The translations under genes and the position numbers were made by a program. The notes under the pieces are model-generated. The model was not told the DNA's origin, ran no database searches, and saw only the letters and a list, made by a program, of their open reading frames with translations. Below are positions 50,355 through 60,144 of a DNA stretch of 64,000 nucleotides, piece by piece; the stretch's first letter is position 1; every line of letters begins with the position of its first letter. This DNA comes from an uncultured bacterium. GTDB taxonomy: Bacteria; Bacillota; Clostridia; Oscillospirales; Ruminococcaceae. Where the stretch lies: contig CAJMLQ010000001.1 of the NCBI GenBank assembly GCA_905214265.1, forward strand, positions 1 to 64,000. The letters are read 5' to 3'.

Positions 50355-52155
50355 GGGCTTGCGGCGGCTGAGGCAGGCGGCCGGAGGCATCCGCGGAAAA
50401 TTCCTGGTTTACTTTGCCATCGGTACAGTCTTATTGCTGTCCTTGGCGTCGCTGCTGAGCTATCGGGTCATGGCCGGCTCGGTGCAGCGGATCAACGAAC
50501 GGACGGCCAACTCTGAATTCGCACAGATTTCCGTCAACCTGCAGAGCCTGTATGACAACATCAACCGGCAGATCGACGCGCTGCTGTTCCAGGAGGAGAC
50601 CCAGACGCTTCTGCGCTATGACGAGCAAAAGGAGCTGGACATCATTTATGCGGTCAGTGATTTCTCCAAATCCGTGACCAATATGATCTCCAATTTTCCC
50701 TACATTCATTCGGTCTATCTGTTTCTAGATGACGGAAGGGCCTTGTGCGCTACGGCCAGCAATATGCGCCGCTTTATCTACGACTGGAGTCCCCGTCCTT
50801 CCGACGCAGTGGCGGAGCAGGTTCTGACCTACCAGGGGCGGCACATGGCGCTGGTGGGCGGGCTGACGGATCGAGATTATCCTCTGGTGCCTCTGGTGCA
50901 GCGGCCGGAGCAGAATCTGATCTCCGCCATCCGGACAGCCAAGGGCGGGAGGCTGGTCATCAACCTGTTTGAGGAGCAGTTCAGCACCCTGTATCTTGGA
51001 ATCGCGGAAAACGGCAGCAGCGTCATCCGTCTGGTCGGAGAGGATGGAAACGTGCTTTCCTCCCGGAGTAAGGAGGAATTGGGCCGGCAATACGCGTATT
51101 ATGACGAACTGCCCTCGCCGGCTGCCGACGGCCAGCTGACCGATTGGGACGCGGGTATGCAGGTGCTCTGGTCTTATTTGCCCGGCGCCCGAATCTGGAT
51201 CGCCAATGAGATCGGGCTAGACGTCTACTGGAAGGATCTTTCCGATGTGGTGGGAACGGTGCTGGTCACTTTTCTGGCAGGACTGATTTTGCTCTGCGCC
51301 TTCTTCCTGCTCTGGATGAATCGGGTTCTGGCCCCCCTGGGGCAGCTCAGCGCCGGAATGCGCCGGGTCGGTGAGACCGGAGAGTACGACCAGGCGCTGC
51401 CGGTGCCGTCTCGGCGGGAGGATGAACTGACTCAGCTGGTTCGGCATTTCAATCGGATGCTTCGGGACCTGCAGGAACTGACTCAGAGGCAGAAGCAGAC
51501 CGAGGAAGAAAAGCGCCGGAGTGAGCTGCGGGCGCTGCGCAACCAGATCAACCCACACTTTCTGTTCAACACCCTCAACAACATCAAGTGGATGGGACTG
51601 CTGTCCGGCTCCTCCCAGGTAGCGGAGTGTATTACCGCTTTGGGCGGGATCATCCAGCCCATGTTCCGGACCGACGATCCGCTGTGCAGCCTGGAGGAGG
51701 AGCTGCAGTCGGTGCGGCTCTACCTCCAAATTATGAACATCCGCTACGAGAACGGGATCGTTTACGAGGAAGAGGTGGAGGAAGGGCTGAAGGAGCGGCC
51801 AGTGCTGCGGTTTATCCTTCAACCGCTCTTTGAAAACGCCATTTCCCACGGCTTCCGGGAACGGAACCATCATGGCGTCATCTGCCTGCGGGCCTTGCGG
51901 GACGGAGGCTGGTTGCGGATCCAGGTCCTAGACGACGGGCAGGGTCTTTCGGACCGGGAGCTTTCGGAGCTGAACCAGAGGCTTCTTTCCGGAGAAGGAG
52001 GGGGGATCGGGCTGCTGAACACCAGCCGGCGACTGGCGCTTCATTACGGCCCGCCCTGCGGGGTGCAGCTGTCCCGCAATCCAGGCGGCGGACTGTGTGC
52101 GGTGTTGACGCTTCCTCTGGAGGAGATTCCAGGGAGTGTGGAATCCGGACAGTAA
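50341..52155 (+). CDS. YesM-type sensor histidine kinase
   Basis: A 604-residue membrane kinase with a first helix near residues 20-45, an extracytoplasmic dCache-like sensor of about 250 residues, a second helix near 300-325 and a HAMP domain. The His_kinase domain has the phospho-accepting His in NQINPHFLFNTLNNIKWM, and the HATPase part has LFENAISHGF and GGGIGLLNTSRRLALHYG. With the YesN-like protein it should sense an extracellular sugar or the loaded binding lipoprotein encoded 2 kb downstream. Confidence 0.93.
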   Translation: MRQSKGLRRLRQAAGGIRGKFLVYFAIGTVLLLSLASLLSYRVMAGSVQRINERTANSEFAQISVNLQSLYDNINRQIDALLFQEETQTLLRYDEQKELDIIYAVSDFSKSVTNMISNFPYIHSVYLFLDDGRALCATASNMRRFIYDWSPRPSDAVAEQVLTYQGRHMALVGGLTDRDYPLVPLVQRPEQNLISAIRTAKGGRLVINLFEEQFSTLYLGIAENGSSVIRLVGEDGNVLSSRSKEELGRQYAYYDELPSPAADGQLTDWDAGMQVLWSYLPGARIWIANEIGLDVYWKDLSDVVGTVLVTFLAGLILLCAFFLLWMNRVLAPLGQLSAGMRRVGETGEYDQALPVPSRREDELTQLVRHFNRMLRDLQELTQRQKQTEEEKRRSELRALRNQINPHFLFNTLNNIKWMGLLSGSSQVAECITALGGIIQPMFRTDDPLCSLEEELQSVRLYLQIMNIRYENGIVYEEEVEEGLKERPVLRFILQPLFENAISHGFRERNHHGVICLRALRDGGWLRIQVLDDGQGLSDRELSELNQRLLSGEGGGIGLLNTSRRLALHYGPPCGVQLSRNPGGGLCAVLTLPLEEIPGSVESGQ

Positions 52156-52306
52156 TCTTGGAATTTGGATATTTTTTCGTTCCGCTCTCAATTTCATCGT
52201 TGAATCAGACGGCAAAGAGTAGATTTTCAAGATTTACTTTTGCCGTCTTGCTTTTTATAATAGAATCAGAAAAACAAATAGAAATGCAGAAAGGAACGAA
52301 TGATTT

Positions 52307-53227
52307 GTGTATAAACGATCCAAAAAACGTGCGCCGATTAGGCCGGACCGGCTAAAACTGACGCTGCTGGCGCTTCCCTTTGTAGTGTTTGTCTTTCTGT
52401 TCTCCTATGTGCCGCTGCTGGGTTGGGGGCTTGCGTTTTTCGACTACAAGCCGGGACTCTCACTGGATAAAATCAAGTTCGTAGGGTTTAAGTACTTTCA
52501 GCTGATGTTCTTCTACAAGGAGGACATTTTGAACGCACTGCTGAACACGCTGGTCCTGAGCTTTCTTTCCATGGCGGCGTCGGTGCTGCCCATCGTTTTC
52601 GCCATTCTGCTGACGGAGCTGCGGCACAGCCGGATGCGGAAGGTCATTCAGACGGTAGTGACCCTGCCGCATTTCGTCAGCTGGATCATTGTGTACGCCC
52701 TCTGCTTCGCCCTTTTTTCCAGCAGCGGAATGGTGAGCCAGATGCTGATGACGCTGGGGCTGGCGGATAAGCCGCTGGGGTTGATGACCAACGCTTCCAC
52801 GGCCTGGCTTTTTATGACGCTGCTGGGAATTTGGAAAGAACTGGGCTGGAATTCCATCATCTATCTAGCCGCCATCACCGGCATCGACGAGGAGTATTAT
52901 GACGCGGCCCGGGTGGACGGCGCCGGACGGTTCCGGTGCATCTGGCACATCACGGTGCCGGGTCTTATGCCAACCTTCATCGTTCTGCTCCTGCTGAAGG
53001 TCGGAAATCTGCTGTCCGTGGGCTTTGACCAGTACTTGGTCTTCAACAACGCCATGATCTCCAGCCGATTGGAGGTCCTGGATCTCTACACCTACCGTAT
53101 CGGGATCGGGACCCAGGATTATTCTTTTGCGGTGGCGGTGGGCATCGTAAAATCGGCGGTCAGCCTGCTGATGCTGTTCAGCGTCAACGCGCTGGCAAAA
53201 CGGGTGAGGGGGGAGAGCATCATATGA
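52307..53227 (+). CDS. ABC transporter permease, LplB/YtcP-linked type
   Basis: A 306-residue binding-protein-dependent permease with six membrane helices. The EAA loop is near residues 190-215 (EEYYDAARVDGAGRFRCIWH, then ITVPGLMPTF). N-terminal FVVFVFLFSYVPLLGWGLAF is typical of the LplB group that imports complex oligosaccharides. It starts at GTG 52307 with AAAGGA 11 bases upstream. The next permease starts inside its stop (ATGA). The ATPase is not encoded here, as is usual when a shared MsmX-like ATPase is used. Confidence 0.92.
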   Translation: MYKRSKKRAPIRPDRLKLTLLALPFVVFVFLFSYVPLLGWGLAFFDYKPGLSLDKIKFVGFKYFQLMFFYKEDILNALLNTLVLSFLSMAASVLPIVFAILLTELRHSRMRKVIQTVVTLPHFVSWIIVYALCFALFSSSGMVSQMLMTLGLADKPLGLMTNASTAWLFMTLLGIWKELGWNSIIYLAAITGIDEEYYDAARVDGAGRFRCIWHITVPGLMPTFIVLLLLKVGNLLSVGFDQYLVFNNAMISSRLEVLDLYTYRIGIGTQDYSFAVAVGIVKSAVSLLMLFSVNALAKRVRGESII

Positions 53228-54105
53228 AATGCAGACGGACCCCCGGGGCGGTTGCATTCGACTGGTGCAACGGGCTGATTCTGACGCTGTTCGCGCTGAT
53301 CTGCGTTTACCCCTTCTACTATATGCTCTGTTATGCCTTCAGTGATCCCGGTGAGGCGATGAAAGGCATTTCCCTGCTGCCCCGGCGCTTCACGCTGGAA
53401 AATTTTCGGGCGGTAGCAGAGCTGGGAACCATTCCTCAGGCGGTCTTTATCTCCGTTTTCCGCACCGTAGCCGGATCGGCGGTCACGCTGATCTGCTGCA
53501 GCTTTTTCGGCTATCTGGTATCCAAACAGGAGATGTACTTCCGAAAATTGATCTATCGGTTCGTCATCATCACGATGTATGTCAGCGGCGGGCTGATCCC
53601 CACCTATCTGGTCATGCGGGCTTACGGACTGCGGAACACACTGCTGGTCTATATCCTGCCCGGGGCGGTTTCGGCGTATTATGTCATTCTCATTAAGACC
53701 TTTATCGAACAATTGCCGCCCTCTCTGGAGGAAGCGGCCAAGATGGAGGGCGCAGGGATCTTCACCTGCTACACCAGGATCGTCCTGCCGCTGTCCAAGC
53801 CGATCCTGGCGACCATCGCCCTCTTTGCCATGGTCGGGCAGTGGAACAGCTGGTTTGACACCCATATTTACATGACCCGTCCGGAGTATTATCCGCTCCA
53901 GTACATCCTTTACAACTATCTTCAGGAGGCCCAGCGGACTGCCTCTGCCATGGCGGACGGCCTGGAGGCAGAGGGCGTCCGAATGACCCCTAACACCGTG
54001 CGGATGACCATCACGGCCATTTCCACTATTCCGATCATGCTGGTATATCCTTTTATGCAGCGCTATTTCGTCAAGGGCATCATGCTCGGGGCGGTAAAAG
54101 GCTAA
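53224..54105 (+). CDS. ABC transporter permease, YtcP type
   Basis: A 293-residue permease of the carbohydrate importer family. EAA-loop residues LPPSLEEAAKMEGAGIFTCY (near residue 165) and the C-terminal MQRYFVKGIMLGAVKG are typical of YtcP. It forms the second half of the membrane channel with the gene before it, which it overlaps by 4 bases. The binding lipoprotein follows after 39 bases. Confidence 0.92.
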   Translation: MKCRRTPGAVAFDWCNGLILTLFALICVYPFYYMLCYAFSDPGEAMKGISLLPRRFTLENFRAVAELGTIPQAVFISVFRTVAGSAVTLICCSFFGYLVSKQEMYFRKLIYRFVIITMYVSGGLIPTYLVMRAYGLRNTLLVYILPGAVSAYYVILIKTFIEQLPPSLEEAAKMEGAGIFTCYTRIVLPLSKPILATIALFAMVGQWNSWFDTHIYMTRPEYYPLQYILYNYLQEAQRTASAMADGLEAEGVRMTPNTVRMTITAISTIPIMLVYPFMQRYFVKGIMLGAVKG

Positions 54106-54144
54106 TCGAATCCCTATATTTTATTTTCAGAAAGGCGGATCACT

Positions 54145-55884
54145 ATGAGAACATGGCACCGGCATACCAAACTGGCATCCTGGACAAGCCTCCTGCTGGC
54201 AGCGGCGCTGCTGGCCGGCGGATGCGGCGGAAACGGCGGAGAAAGCGGAAGCACACCCTCCGACTCCTCCCAGCCGGTTTCCTCTTCCGGCGGGGCAGTG
54301 ACGGACGAGCGGATCGACGTCAACATCATCGCGGTCAACGGAAATTTTGCGAACTTTAAAGACGCTGAGGGAACCCCGGTATTGGAGGAAATTCAGAATC
54401 AGACCAACATCAACCTGACGCTGACGCCTGTGGATGCGGACAAGTGGAACGTTATCCTGGCGGGCGGCGACACCACGGATCTGCTGATGTATCCTCACGC
54501 CGACTACCTGACGACGCTCATCGACGGGGAACTGATTCTCCCGCTGGACGACCTGATCGGCCAGTATGGGGAGTGGATCACCAAGAACTGTCCGGAACGG
54601 CTGGACTTTGTAAAGGAAATGGCCCCAGACGGAAAAACGGTCTACTGCCTGCCGTATTCCGCCGGAGCGGAGGGCGGCAACTCCAAAGCGACGAACTCCC
54701 TGTTGCTGACCCGTTGGGATTACTACAAAGAGCTGGGCTGCCCGGAAATCAAAAATCCGGACGATTACCTGAACCTGCTGTCCCAGATGCAGAAAAACCA
54801 CCCCACTACTGATGACGGCCTGCCGGTCTACGGCTTCAGCCTCTACAATGCGGACAATGCTCTATATCCCGTGACCATGTATATGCGCTGCTTCGGTACG
54901 CAGGGATACAATGAATGGATCGACACCAGAGTCGACGATAACTCTTTCTGCTACGCCTACACCGAAGAGGACAGCCCCTTCTGGAAGAGCTTGGACTTTT
55001 TCCATAAAGCCTACAATTTGGGCCTTCTGGATCCGGACTCCTTTACCCAGAAGAGCGAGGATGAATACGCCAAGGCCGCCAACGGGCAGGTGCTGGCCCC
55101 CATGTGGCGGGACCATATCAAGACCATTCAGGCGGAGTGGCTGGCGGAAGATCCGGAAAATCCCCGGGGCTATGCGATCCTTCCCATGGAAGGGACCTAC
55201 ATCATTGAAAACAAAAATGCTGTTGTAGGCGGAACCTTCAGTGCTTCCATCGCGAAAACCTGCAAAAATCCGGAGCGGGTGATGCAGTTCCTCAACTATA
55301 TCTACAGCCCGGAAGGCGCACGAACCATCTTCAGCGGCGTCAAGGGAGAACACTGGGATGTGATTGATGGCGTGGCTCAGCCCCTGGATTCCGCAATTCA
55401 GATGAAGAAGGAAAGCGGCGACGCCTGGACAAAATCCGGCATCAGCAACTCCGCTCTTTACGGCATGGTCGGCATGGCACGAGGCGTGCTGCTGGACGAC
55501 GGGGCGCCGACGGATCTTTACCGCAGCGAAGGCTATTTTGTTAAGGATCTGGACGCTATTGACAAGGATTTCTGCAGCTATTACGGCGATTACGCCTATC
55601 CCAACCAGGTCCTTCTGGACAAGGGCGTCAAGGACTTCTCCAATTTGGACATGCGGATCGCCAGCGGTTACGGCACGACCCCGGAGGACATTCAGCGCAT
55701 TGACACCAAGCTTTTGGATATGGCGCTCAAGGCCATTCCCACGCTGATCATGGCCGGGGACGACGACTCCTTCGCAAAATTGAAAGCGGATACCATCCAG
55801 TCCTTTAACGAAGCGGGCGCGGATCAGTCCAGGGAGTGGTGGGAAGGCCGCCACGGCGAGCTCCTGAAAAAATATGGGAAATAG
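54145..55884 (+). CDS. Extracellular sugar-binding lipoprotein (LplA type)
   Basis: A 579-residue family 1 solute-binding lipoprotein. The signal peptide SLLLAAALLAGGCGG gives a lipobox (LAGGC-like, Cys near 27), followed by a Gly/Ser-rich linker and a large bilobal binding domain of the kind used for oligosaccharides. The size, about 550 mature residues, is typical of LplA partners of LplB/YtcP permeases. It should hand glycan fragments to the permease pair. A hairpin terminator follows. Confidence 0.92.
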   Translation: MRTWHRHTKLASWTSLLLAAALLAGGCGGNGGESGSTPSDSSQPVSSSGGAVTDERIDVNIIAVNGNFANFKDAEGTPVLEEIQNQTNINLTLTPVDADKWNVILAGGDTTDLLMYPHADYLTTLIDGELILPLDDLIGQYGEWITKNCPERLDFVKEMAPDGKTVYCLPYSAGAEGGNSKATNSLLLTRWDYYKELGCPEIKNPDDYLNLLSQMQKNHPTTDDGLPVYGFSLYNADNALYPVTMYMRCFGTQGYNEWIDTRVDDNSFCYAYTEEDSPFWKSLDFFHKAYNLGLLDPDSFTQKSEDEYAKAANGQVLAPMWRDHIKTIQAEWLAEDPENPRGYAILPMEGTYIIENKNAVVGGTFSASIAKTCKNPERVMQFLNYIYSPEGARTIFSGVKGEHWDVIDGVAQPLDSAIQMKKESGDAWTKSGISNSALYGMVGMARGVLLDDGAPTDLYRSEGYFVKDLDAIDKDFCSYYGDYAYPNQVLLDKGVKDFSNLDMRIASGYGTTPEDIQRIDTKLLDMALKAIPTLIMAGDDDSFAKLKADTIQSFNEAGADQSREWWEGRHGELLKKYGK

Positions 55885-55891
55885 TTCTTGG

Positions 55892-55925
55892 CACAGCCCC
55901 GGCAGATCATGCTGGGGCTGTTTCC
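55892..55925 (+). terminator. Terminator after the binding lipoprotein gene
   Basis: CAGCCCC and GGGGCTG enclose about 14 bases and are followed by TTTCC; T-run is weak. Confidence 0.5.
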
Positions 55926-55965
55926 ACAAATAAAATTTTTTCTAAAAAGAGAGGAATAATTTCCA

Positions 55966-55994
55966 TTTTCACCTTTAAAAATAGATGCTACAAT
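55966..55994 (+). promoter_or_regulatory. Possible promoter of the lyase gene
   Basis: TTTTCA (55966-55971), 17-base spacer, TACAAT (55989-55994). The -35 is weak. Confidence 0.4.
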
Positions 55995-56027
55995 AAGGAC
56001 ATCCTTTGAAAGGCGGTTTCGCTTAAG

Positions 56028-58607
56028 ATGAAACAGAAATCTGTACAACCGGGGCTGGAAATGCGTTTTCGCCCCTTTGATAACTACCACACTCTTCAGA
56101 ATCCTCCGGATTTTTCCTGGCCCTGGGTGGAAGATGCGGAGAGCTATGACCTCATCGTCTGCCGCGACCGGGAGCTGAAGGATATTGCCTACAGCCGCTA
56201 TGGCAACCGTGTGAACTACTACAATTTCCCGGAGATTTTTGAGCCGGGGATGTATTACTGGAGCGTGCGGCATCACCGGGATGGAAGGCCCTCCGCCTGG
56301 GAACCCGCCCGGCGTTTCCTGCTGGACCCGGCCGCCCGGCCGTTTCCGGTACCGGACGTGGAGGTCCTGCTCTCCCGGATTGCGGCGGGCCACCCGCGGA
56401 TTTACACCAATGCACGGGAACTGGCGGACTTTCGGAAGGAAATGCTCTCGCCGGACAACACCTACTTTCCCATGGTGATGCGAGCCCTGTCCGGCTTTAT
56501 GGCGGAGCCCTTCCCTGAGGAGAAAGACGCCGACCCCTTAGATGCAAACCCCTACACAATGTTCGGGCTGTTCCAACACGCTGCGGACACCACCAAGGCC
56601 GCCTGCGACCGGGTGACCTTCAGCGCCTTTGCCTACCTGGTGACGGAGGACGAGGCCATCGGCCGGTATGCAGTGGAGTGTCTGCTCCGGCTGGCCGCGT
56701 GGGACCCGGACGGCGTAACTACCTATTCTTTAAATGATCAGGCCCACCGGCGGATCGCGGTTTACTCGGCGCTGGCTTACGACTGGATCTCCTCCCTGCT
56801 GTCGGAGGAGGAGCGGAAAAGAGTCGTTTCCATGATCCGAGACCGTACAGCGATCATCTGCCGTTCCGACGAATCCAACATCAACCAGCTGGACCGCAGT
56901 CCCTTTGACTCCCACGGTGGGACCGCCATCGGCTACGTCTGCCTCATCGGCTTGGCTCTTTACGGGGACGTCCCGGAGGCGGAGGAGTGGCTGCGCTACG
57001 TGCTGCCATTGTATATCAATTTCTTCGAGCCCTTCAGCAACGAGGACGGCGGCTGGGCCCAGGGGACTTACTACTGGTCCTGCGGCTTCTTCGGCAAAAA
57101 GGCGCTGGAAGCGATGCTCAGTGCAGGGGTCATCGACCTCTATCAGAAGACCTGGCAGCAGAACGAACCCCTTTATCCGCTTTACTGCTGGCCGGAGGGT
57201 TCAGTAGGAGCCTTCGGGGACAACAGTTACATCCTTCCCACCGGGAAAAACGCGACACAGGCTTCCATGCTGGCCTACCGCATCGGGACTCCAGAAAGCA
57301 AATGGCTGCGCAACCAGTTGGGCTACATGACCGCCTACGGCCACACCGACGATCCAGACCCAGGCGTCTGTTGCCACGACCGACTCTATCCGCCGGAGGA
57401 GGCCTATCTGCCGGAGGAAACTCCCAAGGAGCATTTCTTCCCGGATATCGGCTGGGTAGCCGCCCACTCCGACTTGGAGGATCCGGAACGGGTGTCGGTC
57501 TTTTTCAAATCCAGTTGGTACGGCTCCTTTAACCACTCCCACCCGGATCAGAATTCCTTCATTATTCAGGCCTACGGTGAGCCGCTGGCCATTGACAGCG
57601 GCTATTATGACCTGTATAACTATCCCTTTGACGCGGCCTATACCCGGAAGACCTACGCCCATAACGCCGTTACCTATGCGAACGGCCAGGGCCAGCCGGC
57701 CATGGACATCCTCGCCAAGGGCAAAATTTTGGGCTTTGCCGGGAACTCCCGGGCGGTGCTCACTGCCGGGGACGCGGCAGAGGCTTATCGAGGCGGCCTG
57801 GACCGGGCGGTCCGGTATCTGCTTTACCTGAGGCCGGATTTGGTTGTGATTATTGACGATCTGGCAGCGAAGGAAGAAGAGGAGACCACCTTTGAGTTCT
57901 GGCTCAACGCTCAGAAGTATCTGGATTTAGACGGAGACGGCCGGGGCTGCCGGGCAGTCAATGGCCGGGCCGCCCTGGATGTGCGGGTGCAGTATCCGGC
58001 CGTACAGGGCTTCCGGAGCCAGGATTTTGCCGGGACCGACGGCGTTCCGCACTATCCGGTCTATGAGGGTCACGCCCGCTGGCCGGTCCAGAAGCGGGTC
58101 TGGTTCCAGACGGAGCGCGTTCGGGAGACCCGGATGGTGACGACTTTGGACATCCACTCCTCCAAGACACCGGGGCGGGAGATCACCGGAGAGATTCAGG
58201 GGAACTGTCAGATTCTGCGGCTTCCCGGCGGGATGACCCTGTACGTCAACCTGGACGGTAACGGCTTCTGCGCAGCAGAGGGTGTCTTCTTCCGGGGAGC
58301 GGCGGCTCTGACGGGGCCGGATCTGTTCCTCCTGGCCAACGGGACCGAGTTGAAAACTGGCGGAAGGAAGATCGTATCCTCCGACGTTCCGGTATTTGTG
58401 ATCTTGGGAGGCAGGGAGCTCTCCGTGTCCAGCCTGGAGGCAGACGCCAGCGTTCAGATCGGGCTAGAAGGCCCGTCCCGGATTTTTGATGAGAAGAAGC
58501 GAGAAATCTTGGCGGACAGCCGCTTACTGGGAGCTTGCGCAGAATTTTCCGACGGGATGCTGAACCTCTGGCTCTATAATGGTGCGCATCGGTTTGCGTT
58601 GGAATGA
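56028..58607 (+). CDS. Heparinase II/III-like polysaccharide lyase
   Basis: An 859-residue protein. The N-terminal 100 residues look like a fibronectin/DUF4962-like module (SWPWVEDAESYDLIVCRDRE, YYWSVRHHRDG), then an alpha/alpha toroid (residues about 115-450), then a heparinase II/III-like beta-sandwich with FNHSHPDQNSFIIQAYGEPL near residue 505. The Tyr and His around SYGSFNHSHPDQ-type region fit the catalytic part of this lyase group. No signal peptide is seen, so it would act in the cytoplasm on imported oligosaccharides rather than on the polymer. Exact uronic-acid substrate is unknown. Confidence 0.85.
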   Translation: MKQKSVQPGLEMRFRPFDNYHTLQNPPDFSWPWVEDAESYDLIVCRDRELKDIAYSRYGNRVNYYNFPEIFEPGMYYWSVRHHRDGRPSAWEPARRFLLDPAARPFPVPDVEVLLSRIAAGHPRIYTNARELADFRKEMLSPDNTYFPMVMRALSGFMAEPFPEEKDADPLDANPYTMFGLFQHAADTTKAACDRVTFSAFAYLVTEDEAIGRYAVECLLRLAAWDPDGVTTYSLNDQAHRRIAVYSALAYDWISSLLSEEERKRVVSMIRDRTAIICRSDESNINQLDRSPFDSHGGTAIGYVCLIGLALYGDVPEAEEWLRYVLPLYINFFEPFSNEDGGWAQGTYYWSCGFFGKKALEAMLSAGVIDLYQKTWQQNEPLYPLYCWPEGSVGAFGDNSYILPTGKNATQASMLAYRIGTPESKWLRNQLGYMTAYGHTDDPDPGVCCHDRLYPPEEAYLPEETPKEHFFPDIGWVAAHSDLEDPERVSVFFKSSWYGSFNHSHPDQNSFIIQAYGEPLAIDSGYYDLYNYPFDAAYTRKTYAHNAVTYANGQGQPAMDILAKGKILGFAGNSRAVLTAGDAAEAYRGGLDRAVRYLLYLRPDLVVIIDDLAAKEEEETTFEFWLNAQKYLDLDGDGRGCRAVNGRAALDVRVQYPAVQGFRSQDFAGTDGVPHYPVYEGHARWPVQKRVWFQTERVRETRMVTTLDIHSSKTPGREITGEIQGNCQILRLPGGMTLYVNLDGNGFCAAEGVFFRGAAALTGPDLFLLANGTELKTGGRKIVSSDVPVFVILGGRELSVSSLEADASVQIGLEGPSRIFDEKKREILADSRLLGACAEFSDGMLNLWLYNGAHRFALE

Positions 58608-58644
58608 GTTGGCGGCCTGTGAAAAACTTGCATAAAGGACGGAA

Positions 58645-58740
58645 AGAAAGTTTTACGCAATTTTTTTCAAAAAATTGCGGATTTCAAAAGTAGCGCCTTC
58701 GGTTGTGTTCCGCAGAGCACGAAAACCTTCCTTTTTTGTG
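58645..58740. repeat. Intergenic repeat element, copy 2
   Basis: AAGTTTTACGC (58648-58658), an inner AATTTTTTTC/AAAAAATT hairpin, TAGCGCCTTC and CCGCAGAGCACGAAAACCTT (58710-58729) align with copy 1 at 45774-45870. Confidence 0.55.
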
Positions 58741-58766
58741 CGGTTTTTTCTGAAATGGATTTCGGA

Positions 58767-58818
58767 AAAATTACGGTGGCGGGAATTAGATGAAAGGCTG
58801 TCCTGTCGCCGTAATTTT
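58767..58818. terminator. Bidirectional terminator between lyase and GH130 genes
   Basis: AAAATTACGGTGGCGGGA pairs with TCCTGTCGCCGTAATTTT around a 14-base loop, between convergent genes. Confidence 0.7.
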
Positions 58819-58844
58819 ACATTTAGAATAATTGTTTGACGATA

Positions 58845-59834
58845 TTACAAAGAGTTGTTCTTTGTGTAGTCCAGTAAGTCGTCCACCGTGGTGAAGCAGA
58901 GACCGGTGACGGTGTCTGCACACCCATAGTAGACGGCGATACGACCGGTGTCCGCGTCGGTGAGGGCGGCACAGGGGAAAACCACGTTGGGGACGTCTCC
59001 GACGCACTCGTAGAGCTCCTCTGGGCCCATGGCGTAGAACTTGGTGCGGTATTTGACCTTCCAGGGCTCATCCCGGTCCAGCAGGGCTGCGCCCATGCGG
59101 TAGACGAAGCCGTTGCAGGTGGTGAGAACGCCGTGGTAGATCAGCAGCCAGCCTTCATCCGTTTCGATAGGAGTGGGACCAGGACCGATTTTTGTGGACT
59201 GCCAGGCAGAGGCGTCCCCTTTGTAAGCGCCCATTACATAGCGGTGGCGGCCCCAGAATTCCAGATCCGGGCTTTGGGAGCAGAACATGTCGCCGAAGGG
59301 AGTGTGGCCGGTGTCACTGGGACGGCTCAGCATGGTGTACAGACCGCCGATCTTCCGGGGAAAAAGGACGCCGTTGCGATTATAAGGGAGAAACGCATTT
59401 TCCAGCTGATAGAAAGTCTCAAAATCAAAGGTGTAGCCTACGCCGATGGTGGGACCGTGATAGCCGTTGCACCAGGTGATGTAGTACCGGTCCTCCAGAA
59501 AGCAGACCCGGGCGTCATAGCGGTACTCCCGCTGGAGGATCTCAGGGACGGCGTCGGTGAACTGGATAGGTTCGGTGCGGATCTCCCAGCTGTAGCCGTC
59601 TTTGCTGAAGCCGGGGTAAAGATCCATGCTCAGACCCCGTGAGTCACAGCGGAATACGCCGGCGAAGCCATCTTTGAAGGGAACCACGGCGCTGTTGAAG
59701 ATGCTGTTGGCGCCGGGCTTCTGGTGCCGGGTGATGACGGGGTTTTTCTGGTAGCGCCAGAAGGGCATGTCGGTACCGGTGGGCTTTTCCTGCCAGGGAA
59801 TGTTGGGCAGTGCAGTTCCGATAATTTTTGCCAT
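58845..59834 (-). CDS. GH130-family glycoside phosphorylase/hydrolase (second copy)
   Basis: A 329-residue GH130 propeller enzyme. [20 protein letters not shown] near residue 31, [20 protein letters not shown] near 102 (conserved Asp), [19 protein letters not shown] near 218 and [15 protein letters not shown] near 303 fit the family. It is only distantly like the copy at 41.9 kb, so the two probably differ in substrate. No signal peptide. ATG 59834 is preceded on its strand by GGAAAGGAAAAC. Lies between the lyase and the GH18 genes, implying joint action on a mannose- or GlcNAc-containing glycan. Confidence 0.9.
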   Translation of the reverse strand: MAKIIGTALPNIPWQEKPTGTDMPFWRYQKNPVITRHQKPGANSIFNSAVVPFKDGFAGVFRCDSRGLSMDLYPGFSKDGYSWEIRTEPIQFTDAVPEILQREYRYDARVCFLEDRYYITWCNGYHGPTIGVGYTFDFETFYQLENAFLPYNRNGVLFPRKIGGLYTMLSRPSDTGHTPFGDMFCSQSPDLEFWGRHRYVMGAYKGDASAWQSTKIGPGPTPIETDEGWLLIYHGVLTTCNGFVYRMGAALLDRDEPWKVKYRTKFYAMGPEELYECVGDVPNVVFPCAALTDADTGRIAVYYGCADTVTGLCFTTVDDLLDYTKNNSL

Positions 59835-60144
59835 ATTGTTTTCCTTTCCATTTGTGAGATGATTTATTTTTCTTTACACGGAAAGTCTTCCCCGCTTTAG
59901 GAAGAAAATTCCGGGTTTGCAGATGATAGTCCTTCCTGCTGAGATGCGCGGTATTGTTTCACCCGGTTCCGTCCTTGAAGTGTGAGTTGACGGCTCGTGT
60001 ATAATATAAAGTATAGGGATTTTTAATATGCACCATGCGCCGATGACTGCTTATAATCGCAATTGCATCGCTGTCATCGGCCGCTTGGGTAGGCAAACCA
60101 TCCGAATCACAGAATTCGTGTCCCGAAATGGAAAGGAGCATTGC
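59835..60144. other. Divergent regulatory region
   Basis: Space between the divergent GH130 and GH18 genes. A TATAAT at 60000-60005 with TTGAAG 19 bases upstream could be a plus-strand promoter, though spacing is poor. I see no gene or stable hairpin here. Confidence 0.35.
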
